From positions 1 through 36,028 of the forward strand of contig NZ_JACJRS010000053.1 of NCBI RefSeq assembly GCF_014697375.1: a DNA stretch of 36,028 nucleotides, written 5' to 3'. Made by a program: the position numbers and the translations under genes. This DNA comes from Phormidium sp. FACHB-1136 (GTDB taxonomy: Bacteria > Cyanobacteriota > Cyanobacteriia > Phormidesmidales > Phormidesmidaceae). Below the pieces are notes generated by a model. That model worked only from the letters and a program-made list of their open reading frames with translations. It was not told the origin of the DNA and made no database searches. Below are positions 1 through 9,495 of this stretch, one piece after another. Each line of letters opens with the position of its first letter. Position 1 is the first letter of the stretch.

Positions 1-478
1 GTCAACGGTGAGTTTTGGGCCATCGTCAGTGATGAACCCACCGCCTTGCACACCTTCGAGGAATATAGTTTGCGCTTTGATATCGTAGCTTTAGCTTCCC
101 GCAGGGTGGAGGCCTTCCTCGATGACCAGTCTCATGGCTGGAATCTCCAAAAATCCGAGATTCGCTCGGTTTGCGCCCTCTCTCGCCTTTGGTTCCTCTT
201 GGCCGTCGCGACCCTCTATGTCACCGCCCAAGGGGTTGATGTCGTCGCTGCGGGCAAACGTCGCTGGGTTGACCCCATTGGTTTCGCGGCAATAGCTACT
301 TTCGCATGGGTTGGGATTGGGTCAAAGCGGCTTTAGAGAACGGTTGGCAACTCATCCGTCACGTCCGTTTCACCCATAATCGCGATCCTGAACCCGCTAT
401 GGCATCTCGGAAACAGCATGAGCAACGCACTTATCGCATCGAGTTCAAAATACACACGTACTGCTATGTCGCCGATTA
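1..478 (+). pseudogene. IS4-like transposase remnant, C-terminal part, frameshifted and cut by the left window edge
   Basis: Reading frame 1 is open from the first base and encodes the C-terminal third of a DDE transposase of the kind common in cyanobacterial IS4-family elements (FLDDQSHGW, SEIRSV..LSRL, GKRRWVDP). After GKRRWVDP the expected continuation HWFRGNSYFRMGWDWVK lies in another frame. One base is missing near 272-275 (GACCCCATTGG), so the gene is broken. The second frame runs to ...CYVAD. Residues VALASRR (85-105) look like an in-frame insertion of about 21 nt between RFDI and the following VEAFLDD, carrying AGCTTCCCGCAG. At 477-478 the gene is interrupted by the IS630-type element. 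Removing that element with one TA restores GCC GAT TAG, giving a stop right after D, which supports both readings. The family name comes from memory of motifs; frameshift and interruption are seen directly. Confidence 0.75.
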
Positions 479-487
479 TAGCGGTTC

Positions 488-1388
488 TCATTCGGATGAG
501 GTGCAGTAGCAGTCCTTTGTAAACCAGTTGCGAATGTCTTCTAAAGAAACTTGAGCATAAGCCAATTCAATCGCTTCTTTTAAGGTTTGATAGGTGCGTG
601 CGCCAAGGGCATTCAAATGATTTTTGACCTTCGACCAGAACGGCTCGATCGGTGAGAAATCCGGGGAATAGGGGGGCAAAAACACGAGTCGAGCACCCAC
701 CGCTTCAAGGGCCGCTTTCACCTCGTCCGTGGCTTTATGGGTACGACTATTATCGACAACCAGTACGGCCCCAGGCCAAAGCTTGGGGGCGACTCGACGG
801 ATGATATACGCCTCAAAGGTCAAGCCATCCATCGCCCCCCCGCCAACGGAGCCAACAGACCTCGCAAACTCAGGGCATTGGCGTACAACCGAACCATCGC
901 GACATTGACCCCCGCCCCATCCATAAAGACTAAATTCTCCGGGGCAATGTCTCGAATCCTTTGCCAATACTCAACTCGGGCTTGTTGAACCCGAGGACTC
1001 TCCGCCTCGGTGGCGTGCAGCGATTTTTTTTACGCGTGAATCCTAACCCGTTCACCACCCGTCCCATCGTGGACCGACTGACCCGAATCGACGTGGCGGC
1101 GGCGAGTTGGTCACACAGTTCCGACAAGGTCGCATCATTATCCGCTTCCACTAAGGTCGCCACCAGGGCGATCTGTTCGGCCTTGAGTTTAGGTTGAGGT
1201 CCACCCCCGTGGGGCTTCGGCAGAATGTCTCCCGCTTCTCGAAGCCGCTTCAACAGCGTTTCCACAAAACTCGTCGCCACCCTAAACCGTTTCGCCACCT
1301 TCCGAACCGATACCCCCTCCATGATGTGAGCATCCATGATCTTTTCTCGAAGGTCAAGAGAGTAAGCTGTTGAGTATCTAAATTGCAT
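488..1388 (-). pseudogene. IS630-type transposase, two-frame gene with an internal deletion
   Basis: The ATG at 1388 begins an N-terminal helix-turn-helix half (YSLDLREKIMDAH, SVRKVAKRFRV, FVETLLKRL) that reads to RKK at an A8 run. A -1 shift there gives KSLHATEAESPRV and then NLVFMDGAGVN, which contains the first catalytic Asp. This -1 frame stops at 820-822. The C-terminal half is in a third frame, ending at 488: AMDGLTFEAYI, VLVVDNSRTHK (second Asp) and PPYSPDFSPIEPFW (catalytic Glu). Between RLYANAL and AMDGLTFEAY the family usually has a longer stretch; roughly 20-25 residues appear to be missing here and the frame is not restored. All three DDE motifs exist, but no single frameshift joins them, so the enzyme is probably inactive. 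Confidence 0.8.
1024..1031 (-). other. A8 slippery run, candidate -1 programmed frameshift site of the IS630-type transposase
   Basis: Eight consecutive A on the minus strand (CGT AAA AAA AAT in frame 0) contain A AAA AAA. Slipping by -1 continues into KSLHATEAESPRVQQARVEYW and on to the first catalytic Asp block. Two-frame transposases joined at such runs are known in this family. Slippage here is inferred, and the gene downstream is damaged anyway. Confidence 0.55.
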
Positions 1389-1659
1389 AGTGGATTCTAT
1401 AAAGCCCTTGCTGCAAGGATTTTATGGCGATCATGCCAGCGTATTTTAGATGACTAACAGCTTAGGCTTTCATGAGTCCTCCTACCGGAAATGCGATGGT
1501 CCAGCACGGCTCTGCATTTCCTCTATTACCTTGATCGTACCTCGCCCGAATGAACTCCGCTATAGTTGAGACTGAGATGATGAGAAGTCTACTGGGGTTA
1601 GGTTTCTAGTATCGAGCCTATCTCGTTTTTAGAGAAAACGATGGTGGCTCTAAATGGAA

Positions 1660-1772
1660 GAATGACAGCGTTTCTTAAGTTAGTAGAGCATCGGTCAACT
1701 TTGACACCTGTTATACAACCAGAATCCTGGCGGTTTAACAGTATCTCAACAGACTCAGAAACGCTGTCATTC
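1660..1772. repeat. 113-bp unit bounded by a perfect 16-bp inverted repeat
   Basis: GAATGACAGCGTTTCT at 1660-1675 is the exact reverse complement of AGAAACGCTGTCATTC at 1757-1772. The 81 bp between them have no convincing ORF. The unit ends 12 bp before the enolase stop codon. It could be a MITE-like element, or one arm could be the terminal repeat of the IS4-like element whose transposase remnant lies to the left. No clear target duplication is visible, only ATGGAA against ATAGAA at the flanks. Confidence 0.65.
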
Positions 1773-1784
1773 ATAGAAATGAGC

Positions 1785-3456
<1,672 letters not shown>

Positions 3457-3852
3457 CTAGGAGGTGGCGGAGAGAATACCCTGGCACTGGGGGCAAAGGC
3501 CGAAAAATTCTAGGGTGTGGTAGAAAATTTTGAACTGGTGAGTCTGGTGAAGCTGCTGCTCTAGGGCGTGGACGGGGCATTCATCAATGGCGATGGAGAT
3601 ACCGCACTGCAAACAGGTGAGGTGGTGGCGGTCTTCCTGGGGCAGACTATAGAGGGCTTCCCCGGAGGGCAAAGTCCGCATTTGCACCGCCCCCTCCAAC
3701 TTCAGGGCATCTAGGGCGCGATAGATGGTGGCAAGGCCCAGAGTAGACCCCTCCTGCCGCATTTCAATATAGAGCGCTTGGGCCGAGATGGGTTGGCTCA
3801 TGCCCTTGAGGGCCAACAAAATCTTCTCTTGACTGCGGGTGCGTCGCGCCAT
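3457..3852 (-). CDS. zur: Fur-family zinc-responsive repressor, FurB/Zur type
   Basis: A 131-aa Fur-fold regulator with an N-terminal winged helix (about 8-75; SAQALYIEMRQ.GSTLGLATIYRALDAL) and a C-terminal dimerisation and metal domain. Structural zinc ligands are visible as two CxxC pairs, C80/C83 (HHLTCLQCG) and C120/C123 (GLCPQC). The N-terminus ARRTRSQEKIL and the segment HQFKIFYHTLEFFGLC match my memory of the cyanobacterial FurB/Zur group better than FurA or PerR. Zur proteins repress zinc-uptake genes when zinc is sufficient. No zinc-uptake gene is adjacent, so targets lie elsewhere. The gene is divergent from purS, 114 bp away. I saw no clear Zur operator in that gap. The Fur family is certain; the Zur assignment is strong inference. 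Confidence 0.9.
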   Translation of the reverse strand: MARRTRSQEKILLALKGMSQPISAQALYIEMRQEGSTLGLATIYRALDALKLEGAVQMRTLPSGEALYSLPQEDRHHLTCLQCGISIAIDECPVHALEQQLHQTHQFKIFYHTLEFFGLCPQCQGILSATS

Positions 3853-3966
3853 GCTTACTCATTCGTACTGGCCTTATTCTACCAACCCACGGATGGGGTA
3901 GGATGGGGCTGGTTCGCGATTTATTCGGTCGCAATCTGTTCAGTTCAGTCGGTGGCGGAGTCGGCC

Positions 3967-4233
3967 ATGCCTCAGTATAGCGCTCGTATTTATGTCACCC
4001 TGCGTCCGTCGGTGCTCGATCCGGCGGGGACGGCGGTGCAGTCGGGTTTGGCCCACATGGGCTATACCAATGTTGATTCCATTCGCATCGGCAAGTACAT
4101 CGAACTCAGCCTAGAAGCCACCGACGAAGCCGCCGCTAGCCAGCAAATCGACCGGATGTGTGATCAACTTTTGGCCAACCCCGTGATTGAAAATTATCGC
4201 TTTGAGTTGGAGATCCTAGCGGTTCCGGTCTAA
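3967..4233 (+). CDS. purS: phosphoribosylformylglycinamidine synthase, PurS subunit
   Basis: An 88-aa protein of the usual PurS length. It starts with MPQYSARIYVTLRPSVLDPAGTAVQ and ends VIENYRFELEILAVPV; IRIGKYIEL lies in the middle. PurS is the small dimeric subunit that bridges PurL and PurQ in the three-protein FGAM synthase, the fourth step of purine synthesis. The start is the ATG at 3967, with GGAG 6 bases upstream. A longer open frame upstream has no family similarity. purQ follows on the same strand after a 200-bp gap, consistent with one transcript or two closely placed ones. purL is not in the window. Confidence 0.95.
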   Translation: MPQYSARIYVTLRPSVLDPAGTAVQSGLAHMGYTNVDSIRIGKYIELSLEATDEAAASQQIDRMCDQLLANPVIENYRFELEILAVPV

Positions 4234-4434
4234 GCCCGTCCACGTTAGCGACGTTCGTTGGCAACGGTTCTGGTTGAGATATCTGGGGATTTTCGATAGC
4301 GATCAGAAACTCATTAGAAAACTCGAAAGAGTCGTACATTGCTGCTCAGAGGTGCATTACTTCGCGTTGACGCTAGTCTCGCCTTGGCGTTATGCACTCT
4401 GCAACGCCCCCCATTCCCTTACCCCTTCACCCCG

Positions 4435-5136
4435 ATGAAATTTGGCGTAATTGTTTTCCCTGGAGCCAACTGTGACCGTGATGTGGCCTACGTCACCCGC
4501 GATTTACTGGGTCAGCCGACCCGCATGGTTTGGCATGAGGACAGCGACCTCAGTGACCTGGATGTGGTAGTAGTGCCGGGGGGCTTTAGCTACGGCGACT
4601 ATCTGCGCTGTGGGGCGATTGCTCGGTTTTCTCCGGCCATGCAGGCCACGGTGGCCCACGCCAACCAGGGCAAATGGGTGCTGGGGATTTGTAACGGCTT
4701 CCAAATTTTGACCGAGGTGGGCCTGCTACCCGGTGCCTTGGTGCGGAATCGGGATATGCAGTTTATCTGCGACCGGGTGCCCCTGCGGATTGAACGCACC
4801 ACCTTGCCCTTTACCGAGGGCTACCGCCAGGGCCAAGTGATCACCCTACCCATTGCCCACGGCGAAGGCAGCTACTACGCCGATGCCGCCACTTTGGCGG
4901 AACTGGAGGAACATCAACAGGTCGTCTTGCGCTACTGCGATGCCCAGGGCAACGTCACCGATGGGGCCAATCCCAACGGGTCGCTCAACAATATTGCCGG
5001 AATCTGCAACCGCCAGGGCAATGTGCTCGGCCTGATGCCCCACCCCGAACGCGCCGCTGACGCCATCCTGGGCAGCACCGACGGGTTGGCCATGTTCCAA
5101 AGTCTGCTGCAAGCCCGCACCACTGTTATGGCTTAA
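4435..5136 (+). CDS. purQ: phosphoribosylformylglycinamidine synthase, PurQ glutaminase subunit
   Basis: A 233-aa class I glutamine amidotransferase that supplies ammonia to PurL in FGAM synthesis. The N-terminus [17 protein letters not shown] is diagnostic. The oxyanion region [14 protein letters not shown] lies near 46-58, the nucleophile elbow GICNGFQ carries C87, and the catalytic His/Glu pair is in MPHPER (H203, E205). The open frame extends 96 bases upstream, but that extension is low-complexity and unlike the family, so the ATG at 4435 is preferred. No strong Shine-Dalgarno is visible. Its stop at 5134-5136 abuts the stop of dnaE-C on the opposite strand, so the two transcripts converge with no spacer. 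Confidence 0.96.
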   Translation: MKFGVIVFPGANCDRDVAYVTRDLLGQPTRMVWHEDSDLSDLDVVVVPGGFSYGDYLRCGAIARFSPAMQATVAHANQGKWVLGICNGFQILTEVGLLPGALVRNRDMQFICDRVPLRIERTTLPFTEGYRQGQVITLPIAHGEGSYYADAATLAELEEHQQVVLRYCDAQGNVTDGANPNGSLNNIAGICNRQGNVLGLMPHPERAADAILGSTDGLAMFQSLLQARTTVMA

Positions 5137-6489
5137 CTAAGCTACTACTAGGGGCGTAGCCTTGGCGTTGAAGTTGGCCTGAACCAAAGCATTCACGGCG
5201 GCTTCGGGATCGTTGACCCGGAACTGAGCCCCTAGGCGGACAAACTGGCGCTGCTGGCTGGTGCCGATAACCGCGATGACGGGCACACGGGCATACTTGG
5301 GATCTTCGCCCTGGTGGTTACGAAGGACGTTGCGCAGGCGGTGCTGTTGTTCGATGTCTCCGGCCAGCTTGGGATCCAGTTCTACCATCACCATCCGCAC
5401 ATCTTCGATGGGTTCGGCGTCGTCAATGATGAACTGCACCCGGTCGTCCCGACGGTCTACCTTGCCCCAAATCATCAGGCGTTTGTCAGCGACGATGTGT
5501 TGCTTGATCCGCTCGAAGGACTTGGGAAAGACGACAGATTCAGACTGTCCCGTGAGATCTTCAATCTGCACAATGGCCATCTGGTCACCTTTTTTGGTCA
5601 TCACGGGCTTCACCGAAGACAGCAACACAATGGCGCTAAGGGTGACGTTATCGGGCTGTTCTCCCAGTTCCGCTAGGTTGATGGGGGCCAAAACGCGGGC
5701 CGGACGCTGCACGGATTTGAGCGGATGGTTGGAAATATAAAAGCCGAGGATTTCCTTTTCCTGGCGCAGTTTTTCTTGGTCTTCAAAGTCCGCTACCTTG
5801 GGGGCTTCCGGGATACCCTCATGGCCACCGGAGGCTGGGGTAGAGGCCGTTTCGCCCCCACCCAACATCATGTCAAATAGGTTGCCTTGGCCAATTTCGC
5901 GATCCTTCGCCCGTCCTTGCGCCCAGTCAATCACGAGCCCTAGGTGCTGCATCAACTGGTTGCGGTTGGGGTTGATTTTATCCAGCGCCCCCGCCAAAAT
6001 CAGCGATTCTAAGGCCCGACGGTTGACGGCATGGAGGTCGATCCGGTCGCACAGTTCCGCCAGGGATTTGAACGGGCCGTCCTTCTCCCGCTCCTTAATC
6101 AGACACTCAATGGCCCCTAGGCCCACATTGCGCACTGCCGAGAGGCCAAATAAAATGTTGCGGTCTTCGGGGGTGAAGTCCACCAGAGAGCGGTTGATGT
6201 CTGGCGGCAGCACCTCAATGCCCATGGCGATGCAGTTGGCGATGTGCATCTGCACCTTGTCCTGGTCGCCGCTGTTGGAGGTCAGCAGCGCCGCCATGTA
6301 TTCCACGGGGTAGTTGGCCTTGAGGTAGGCGGTTTGGAACGTCACAAACCCGTAGGCGGTGGAGTGGGATTTATTAAAGCAGTTCGAGGCCACCGTGCCA
6401 TCGGCTAACAGAAAGTTGTGATCCTGGGCCACGCCGATATCGTAGACGGGCTGCACCCCCAAGGACTGACGGCTAACAATCTTCACCAT
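5137..6489 (-). CDS. dnaE-C: DNA polymerase III alpha subunit, C-terminal half with split intein (DnaE-C)
   Basis: This 450-aa product begins with a 36-residue C-intein (MVKIVSRQSLGVQPVYDIG ... LLADGTVASN). The C-extein follows at C37 with CFNKSHSTAYGFVTFQTAYLKANYPVEY, the exact split point known in cyanobacterial DnaE. The intein block residues DHNF and the terminal Asn are intact, so trans-splicing should work with an N-half encoded elsewhere. The extein contains the end of the polymerase fingers, a helix-hairpin-helix region (about 110-170), an OB-fold (about 281-351, VTLSAIVLLSSVKPVMTKKG) and the tau-binding tail. The ATG at 6489 is chosen over 6510 because it gives the canonical IntC N-terminus and has GGAG upstream. 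The gene lies apart from dnaE-N, as usual in cyanobacteria. Confidence 0.98.
   Translation of the reverse strand: MVKIVSRQSLGVQPVYDIGVAQDHNFLLADGTVASNCFNKSHSTAYGFVTFQTAYLKANYPVEYMAALLTSNSGDQDKVQMHIANCIAMGIEVLPPDINRSLVDFTPEDRNILFGLSAVRNVGLGAIECLIKEREKDGPFKSLAELCDRIDLHAVNRRALESLILAGALDKINPNRNQLMQHLGLVIDWAQGRAKDREIGQGNLFDMMLGGGETASTPASGGHEGIPEAPKVADFEDQEKLRQEKEILGFYISNHPLKSVQRPARVLAPINLAELGEQPDNVTLSAIVLLSSVKPVMTKKGDQMAIVQIEDLTGQSESVVFPKSFERIKQHIVADKRLMIWGKVDRRDDRVQFIIDDAEPIEDVRMVMVELDPKLAGDIEQQHRLRNVLRNHQGEDPKYARVPVIAVIGTSQQRQFVRLGAQFRVNDPEAAVNALVQANFNAKATPLVVA
6382..6489 (-). other. C-terminal split intein (DnaE Int-C), 36 codons
   Basis: It codes for MVKIVSRQSLGVQPVYDIG through ADGTVASN. The catalytic C-terminal Asn is followed by extein Cys+1 and FNKSHS. 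It resembles the Ssp DnaE C-intein (VKVIGRRSLGVQRIFDIG) more than the Npu form. It works in trans with Int-N to ligate the two DnaE halves. Confidence 0.97.
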
Positions 6490-6592
6490 AGCGGGCTTCT
6501 CCAACTCCATCTGTGGGCAGGCAACCGAGGCCCATGTGCCTAGGATAGCGCCAATGCCCCCGCCGTTCCAGATCCGGGGTTGGGCCTATCCC

Positions 6593-7099
6593 CTAACGAC
6601 AGCCCAGACTATCGCGGGTGGGCACCTGGGTGATGGGGTTGGTGCCGTCGGCAATTTTGCAGAGTTGGGCGATTTGGAAGCGGTCGATAATCGCCCCAGA
6701 GAAGTCGGCCCCGGTAATTTTCACATCCCGAAAGCTGCTGCTGGTGAGCAGGGCATCGATAAAGCGGGCATTGGACAGATCGGCCTCGTCAAAAATCACC
6801 CGATCCGCGAAGGTTTCCGATAAATTCGCTGCCGTCAGGTTCGCCCGCACAAAGGAGGCTTTGGTTAAAATCGTGCGGCTAAGGTCGGCTTCGGCAAAGT
6901 TGGCCTCCCGCATTTCTGCCGCCGCAAAGGAGGTGCCAGAGAGGTTCTGTCCGGCAAAGTCTCGAAAACTGAGGTCGGTGAGGGTATAGTCCACCGTGTT
7001 GTCCTGGGCCAGGGCCACCGAGGATCCCCCCAGCCCGCCCAGCACCAGCACCAGCCCCGCCAGCACCACCGCCACCAGCCTTGACACCACAGAAATCAT
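6593..7099 (-). CDS. secreted pentapeptide-repeat protein, probably thylakoid-lumenal
   Basis: A 168-aa protein with an N-terminal signal peptide: a hydrophobic core at about 6-24, AVVLAGLVLVLGGLGG, then SVALAQ, with likely cleavage after ALA or AQ. Pentapeptide repeats of A(D/N)LSxx type follow from about 45 to 140 (ANFAEADLSR, ANLTAANLSE, ADLSNARF, ADFSG), forming a right-handed quadrilateral beta-helix. The tail CKIADGTNPITQVPTRDSLGC has two cysteines that could form a disulfide. The layout matches the lumenal pentapeptide proteins of cyanobacteria and plants (TL17/TL20.3 type), whose function is unknown. GAGGAA lies upstream of the ATG. A 10-bp dyad (7120-7150) lies just before the start. 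The export prediction is firm; the lumen rather than the periplasm is inference. Confidence 0.88.
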   Translation of the reverse strand: MISVVSRLVAVVLAGLVLVLGGLGGSSVALAQDNTVDYTLTDLSFRDFAGQNLSGTSFAAAEMREANFAEADLSRTILTKASFVRANLTAANLSETFADRVIFDEADLSNARFIDALLTSSSFRDVKITGADFSGAIIDRFQIAQLCKIADGTNPITQVPTRDSLGCR

Positions 7100-7119
7100 C
7101 GGCTTACTTCCTCACACGC

Positions 7120-7150
7120 AGATAACCCTATTATCAACCGAGGGTTATCT
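7120..7150. promoter_or_regulatory. perfect 10-bp dyad just upstream of the lumenal pentapeptide gene
   Basis: AGATAACCCT (7120-7129) and AGGGTTATCT (7141-7150) are exact reverse complements with an 11-nt loop. The dyad lies 20 bp before the ATG at 7099 and 91 bp past the amidase stop, both on the minus strand. No T-run follows, so an operator or mRNA structure is as likely as a terminator. Confidence 0.5.
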
Positions 7151-7241
7151 CAATCGCAAAGGAACTTGTGGCGGGTTACAGCAGTTCCCTAGTTCTCGTG
7201 ACGCCATGGTGCCCCCCGATTTTGCCCATGATCGTTTCCCC

Positions 7242-9203
7242 TCAACGGCCCAGGTAGTCCAAAATGCCCCTGGCGATGCCGTCGGCGATTTGGTTGACGG
7301 CGGCAGGATTGCGAAACCGAGCCGCATCCTCTGCCCCGGTGACGAAGCCCGTTTCCACCAGCACGGCGGGCATCGAAGTGTGGCGCAGCACATAAAATCG
7401 AGCCTGCCGTACACCCCGATCTCGCATATCGGTATTACTCAGAACACGGTTGTGGATGCTGCGGGCTAGCCGTTCGCCGCTGGCCAGGTAGTAGGTTTCT
7501 AGGCCATTCACCTCTGGGCGAGACATGCTGATGGCGTTGGCGTGGATGCTGACAAACACATCGGCCCTCGCTTGGTTCGCGAATTGGGCACGGGCATCGA
7601 GATCCACCCACTGATCGCCCTGGCGGGTCATCAATACGGTCAACCCAGCCTCCTGCAAGCGCTGCTGCACCCGGTTGGAGATGGTGGTGTTGATTTGTTT
7701 TTCCTGAATGCCGCCGATGCCCACTGCCCCAGGGTCGCGTCCACCGTGGCCGGGGTCAATCACCACAATGGTTTGGCCACGGGGCACATTGGGAATTACT
7801 GGAGTGGCCGCCGCCGCCGGAGCCGCCGCCGCCATAATCGTGGCCGGAAGGTTGGCCGCCGCTAAGGACTGGCGCACTTCCTCGGCCCGCTGCCGTTCTC
7901 GAAATATCCCCACCTGCACGACGTTTTGACCCTCCACCGTGGTGCGAAAGGCTTCGGGTTCCACATTGCGCACCTGTTGCAGGGTGTCGGGGCTGCTGAT
8001 CGGCACAATCACCCGAAAGTGGCTGGCGTTGGAGGGGGGAGGGGCCGGGTTAGAAATGGGGGTGGCGTTGGGGGGCGGAGTGGAGATGGGCGTGGTGGGC
8101 GTGGTGGCCCCACCAGAAGCAGAGACCACCTGGGCTGGGAGTCGCGCTGCCACCAGACGTTGCCGCAGTTCCTCCGCCCGCTGCTGGTCTTGGAAGACAC
8201 CCGCCTGCACCACCGCCTCGCCGTTGAGGGTTGTCCGAAAGGCCGAGGGCTCCACCGCCCGCACCTGGGGCAGTGTGGCGGGGCCAGTCACGGGCACAAT
8301 GACCCGAAACTGGCCGCTCTGGGCGTTCCTTTGGGCGATACCTGGGGCGTTCCCAGACGAATTAGCGGCGGGGGGCGTCACACCGGGGTTGGGGCGCACC
8401 ACCACCGTGGGCAGGTTGGGCTGGCTGGGCGGGGGCACGTTAACACCGCCAGAGGGACTCGTCGTGGGAGGGGTAATTGGTCGGGTGGTTGAGGGGTTGA
8501 CTGGGGGCGGATTGAGGGGCGCAGAGGGAGCGGGCGGCGTGGCGGAACTGGTGGGGGTCGGATTGAGGGGGGCACTCAGGGCCGGGGCTTCCGTTGCCGA
8601 GAGCGGTGACAGAGGGGCCGTGGCCACTACCACGTTGGTGAGGGGGGCATCGTGGGTGACGTAGATGTGGCCCGTGGGTTGGCCATTGAAGAGGCGGCGG
8701 GTGAGTTGCCAGCCCGGATTAAGCTGGATGCGTAACAGCCCATCGGCACGGCCCTGGGTACGGCCAATTTCGATGGGAGCCAGACTGCGATCCCGGTTGT
8801 GGCGGGCCAGCAGCACTAGGTCATCCTGGCGCTGGGCAATTTCCAGGCGATACTGAACTCCCAAATCCTCGCTGTTGATGCGCACCGAATAGCCATTGCT
8901 GTCGGTTTTGCGGTCACAGGATCCCACAAAATCGAAATTCAGCAGCAGCGGATCGACCACCGTGGGGCCGCCTTCCTGGGCCTGCTCCTGCCAGCACTGG
9001 CGACGGTTGGGCACCTGCTCCAAAATCAGCAGGTTATACAGCGCCCCATTGCGGATGGGCGTGGCTACGGGAATCACCAAATTGGGGTCAATGGGCTGTT
9101 GGCCAAAGGTATTGGCCGAGGCCGTAGCGGGGGTAACGAGTCCGGCCAAGGCGGCGGCAACGGTCGCCGCTAAGGGCACCAGGGAACGGGTCAGAAGAGC
9201 CAT
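7242..9203 (-). CDS. multidomain N-acetylmuramoyl-L-alanine amidase with DUF3747-like and two SPOR-like domains
   Basis: A 653-aa exported peptidoglycan amidase that cleaves the MurNAc-L-Ala bond. Domains in order: signal peptide (1-30, ending PATASA); a region resembling DUF3747 of cyanobacteria (about 31-185, NTFGQQPIDPNLVIPVATPI, CWQEQ, NFDFVGSCDRKTDSNGYS); a Pro/Thr/Ser-rich linker (195-295); two SPOR-like repeats (298-361 and 396-458) sharing FRVIVP, VEPxAFRTT and VVQxGxFxxxQRAEExRQ; then the Amidase_3 catalytic domain (478-652). Zinc ligands and catalytic residues are visible: H486 in DPGHGG, E501 in GGIQEK, H554 in SIHAN and E617 in VETGF. SPOR domains bind denuded glycan at division sites, suggesting a role in cell separation or junctions. 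It is followed by the lumenal pentapeptide gene after 142 bp with a dyad between. Confidence 0.94.
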   Translation of the reverse strand: MALLTRSLVPLAATVAAALAGLVTPATASANTFGQQPIDPNLVIPVATPIRNGALYNLLILEQVPNRRQCWQEQAQEGGPTVVDPLLLNFDFVGSCDRKTDSNGYSVRINSEDLGVQYRLEIAQRQDDLVLLARHNRDRSLAPIEIGRTQGRADGLLRIQLNPGWQLTRRLFNGQPTGHIYVTHDAPLTNVVVATAPLSPLSATEAPALSAPLNPTPTSSATPPAPSAPLNPPPVNPSTTRPITPPTTSPSGGVNVPPPSQPNLPTVVVRPNPGVTPPAANSSGNAPGIAQRNAQSGQFRVIVPVTGPATLPQVRAVEPSAFRTTLNGEAVVQAGVFQDQQRAEELRQRLVAARLPAQVVSASGGATTPTTPISTPPPNATPISNPAPPPSNASHFRVIVPISSPDTLQQVRNVEPEAFRTTVEGQNVVQVGIFRERQRAEEVRQSLAAANLPATIMAAAAPAAAATPVIPNVPRGQTIVVIDPGHGGRDPGAVGIGGIQEKQINTTISNRVQQRLQEAGLTVLMTRQGDQWVDLDARAQFANQARADVFVSIHANAISMSRPEVNGLETYYLASGERLARSIHNRVLSNTDMRDRGVRQARFYVLRHTSMPAVLVETGFVTGAEDAARFRNPAAVNQIADGIARGILDYLGR

Positions 9204-9421
9204 AACGGAGGTGTGAGTGTGTGAGCGAACGCGGAGGATGGGCTCGGTAATGCCGAGGGTAGACCTGAGCCGCTTATCCTATCTCAGATTGTCAGGGCTA
9301 ACCCTACCATGGCCGTATCCTAGTGTCGCAGTTTACCGATTGTCCTTGCGTAGGGGAAATCGGTTAGGGGCGAGGTTGCTGCGTCTTTAGGGAATGGGGA
9401 GTGGGGAACTGGGTGACCAAC

Positions 9422-9446
9422 AAAAAGCCGACCCGTGGGGATCGGC
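9422..9446 (-). terminator. Rho-independent terminator of desA
   Basis: On the minus strand GCCGA TC CCC AC GGG TCGGC forms an imperfect stem and is followed directly by TTTTTG. It lies 50 bp after the desA stop. Confidence 0.75.
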
Positions 9447-9453
9447 GACGAGG

Positions 9454-9479
9454 GTAGGGCGAGGAGACCTCGCCCCTAC
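9454..9479. repeat. short GC-rich palindrome between desA stop and its terminator
   Basis: GTAGGGCGAGG (9454-9464) pairs with CCTCGCCCCTAC (9468-9479) with a single bulged C and a 3-nt loop. Sequences of this kind (AGGGGCGAGG...CCTCGCCCCT) recur in intergenic DNA of many bacteria. It may add to termination or be a dispersed repeat. Confidence 0.5.
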
Positions 9480-9495
9480 GGTGGTTAGGTTTAGC

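Larger units (their letters stand above)
479..1562 (-). mobile_element. IS630-type insertion sequence with terminal inverted repeats and TA target duplication
   Basis: The ends are inverted repeats. The left end reads TAGCGGTTCTCATTCGG and then ATGAGGT. The right end, on the opposite strand, reads TAGCGGAGTTCATTCGG and then GCGAGGT. Both are flanked by TA (477-478 and 1563-1564), the target duplication expected for the IS630/Tc1 group. The length, 1084 bp, fits a slightly deleted family member. The only gene is the transposase on the minus strand. The element sits in the last codons of the older IS4-like transposase. The stretch between the transposase start (1388) and the right end holds no other gene. 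Confidence 0.85.

Noticed and set aside
3853..3966. Possible Zur operator in the zur-purS gap
   Set aside because: No convincing AT-rich TGATAATNATTATCA-like palindrome was seen.
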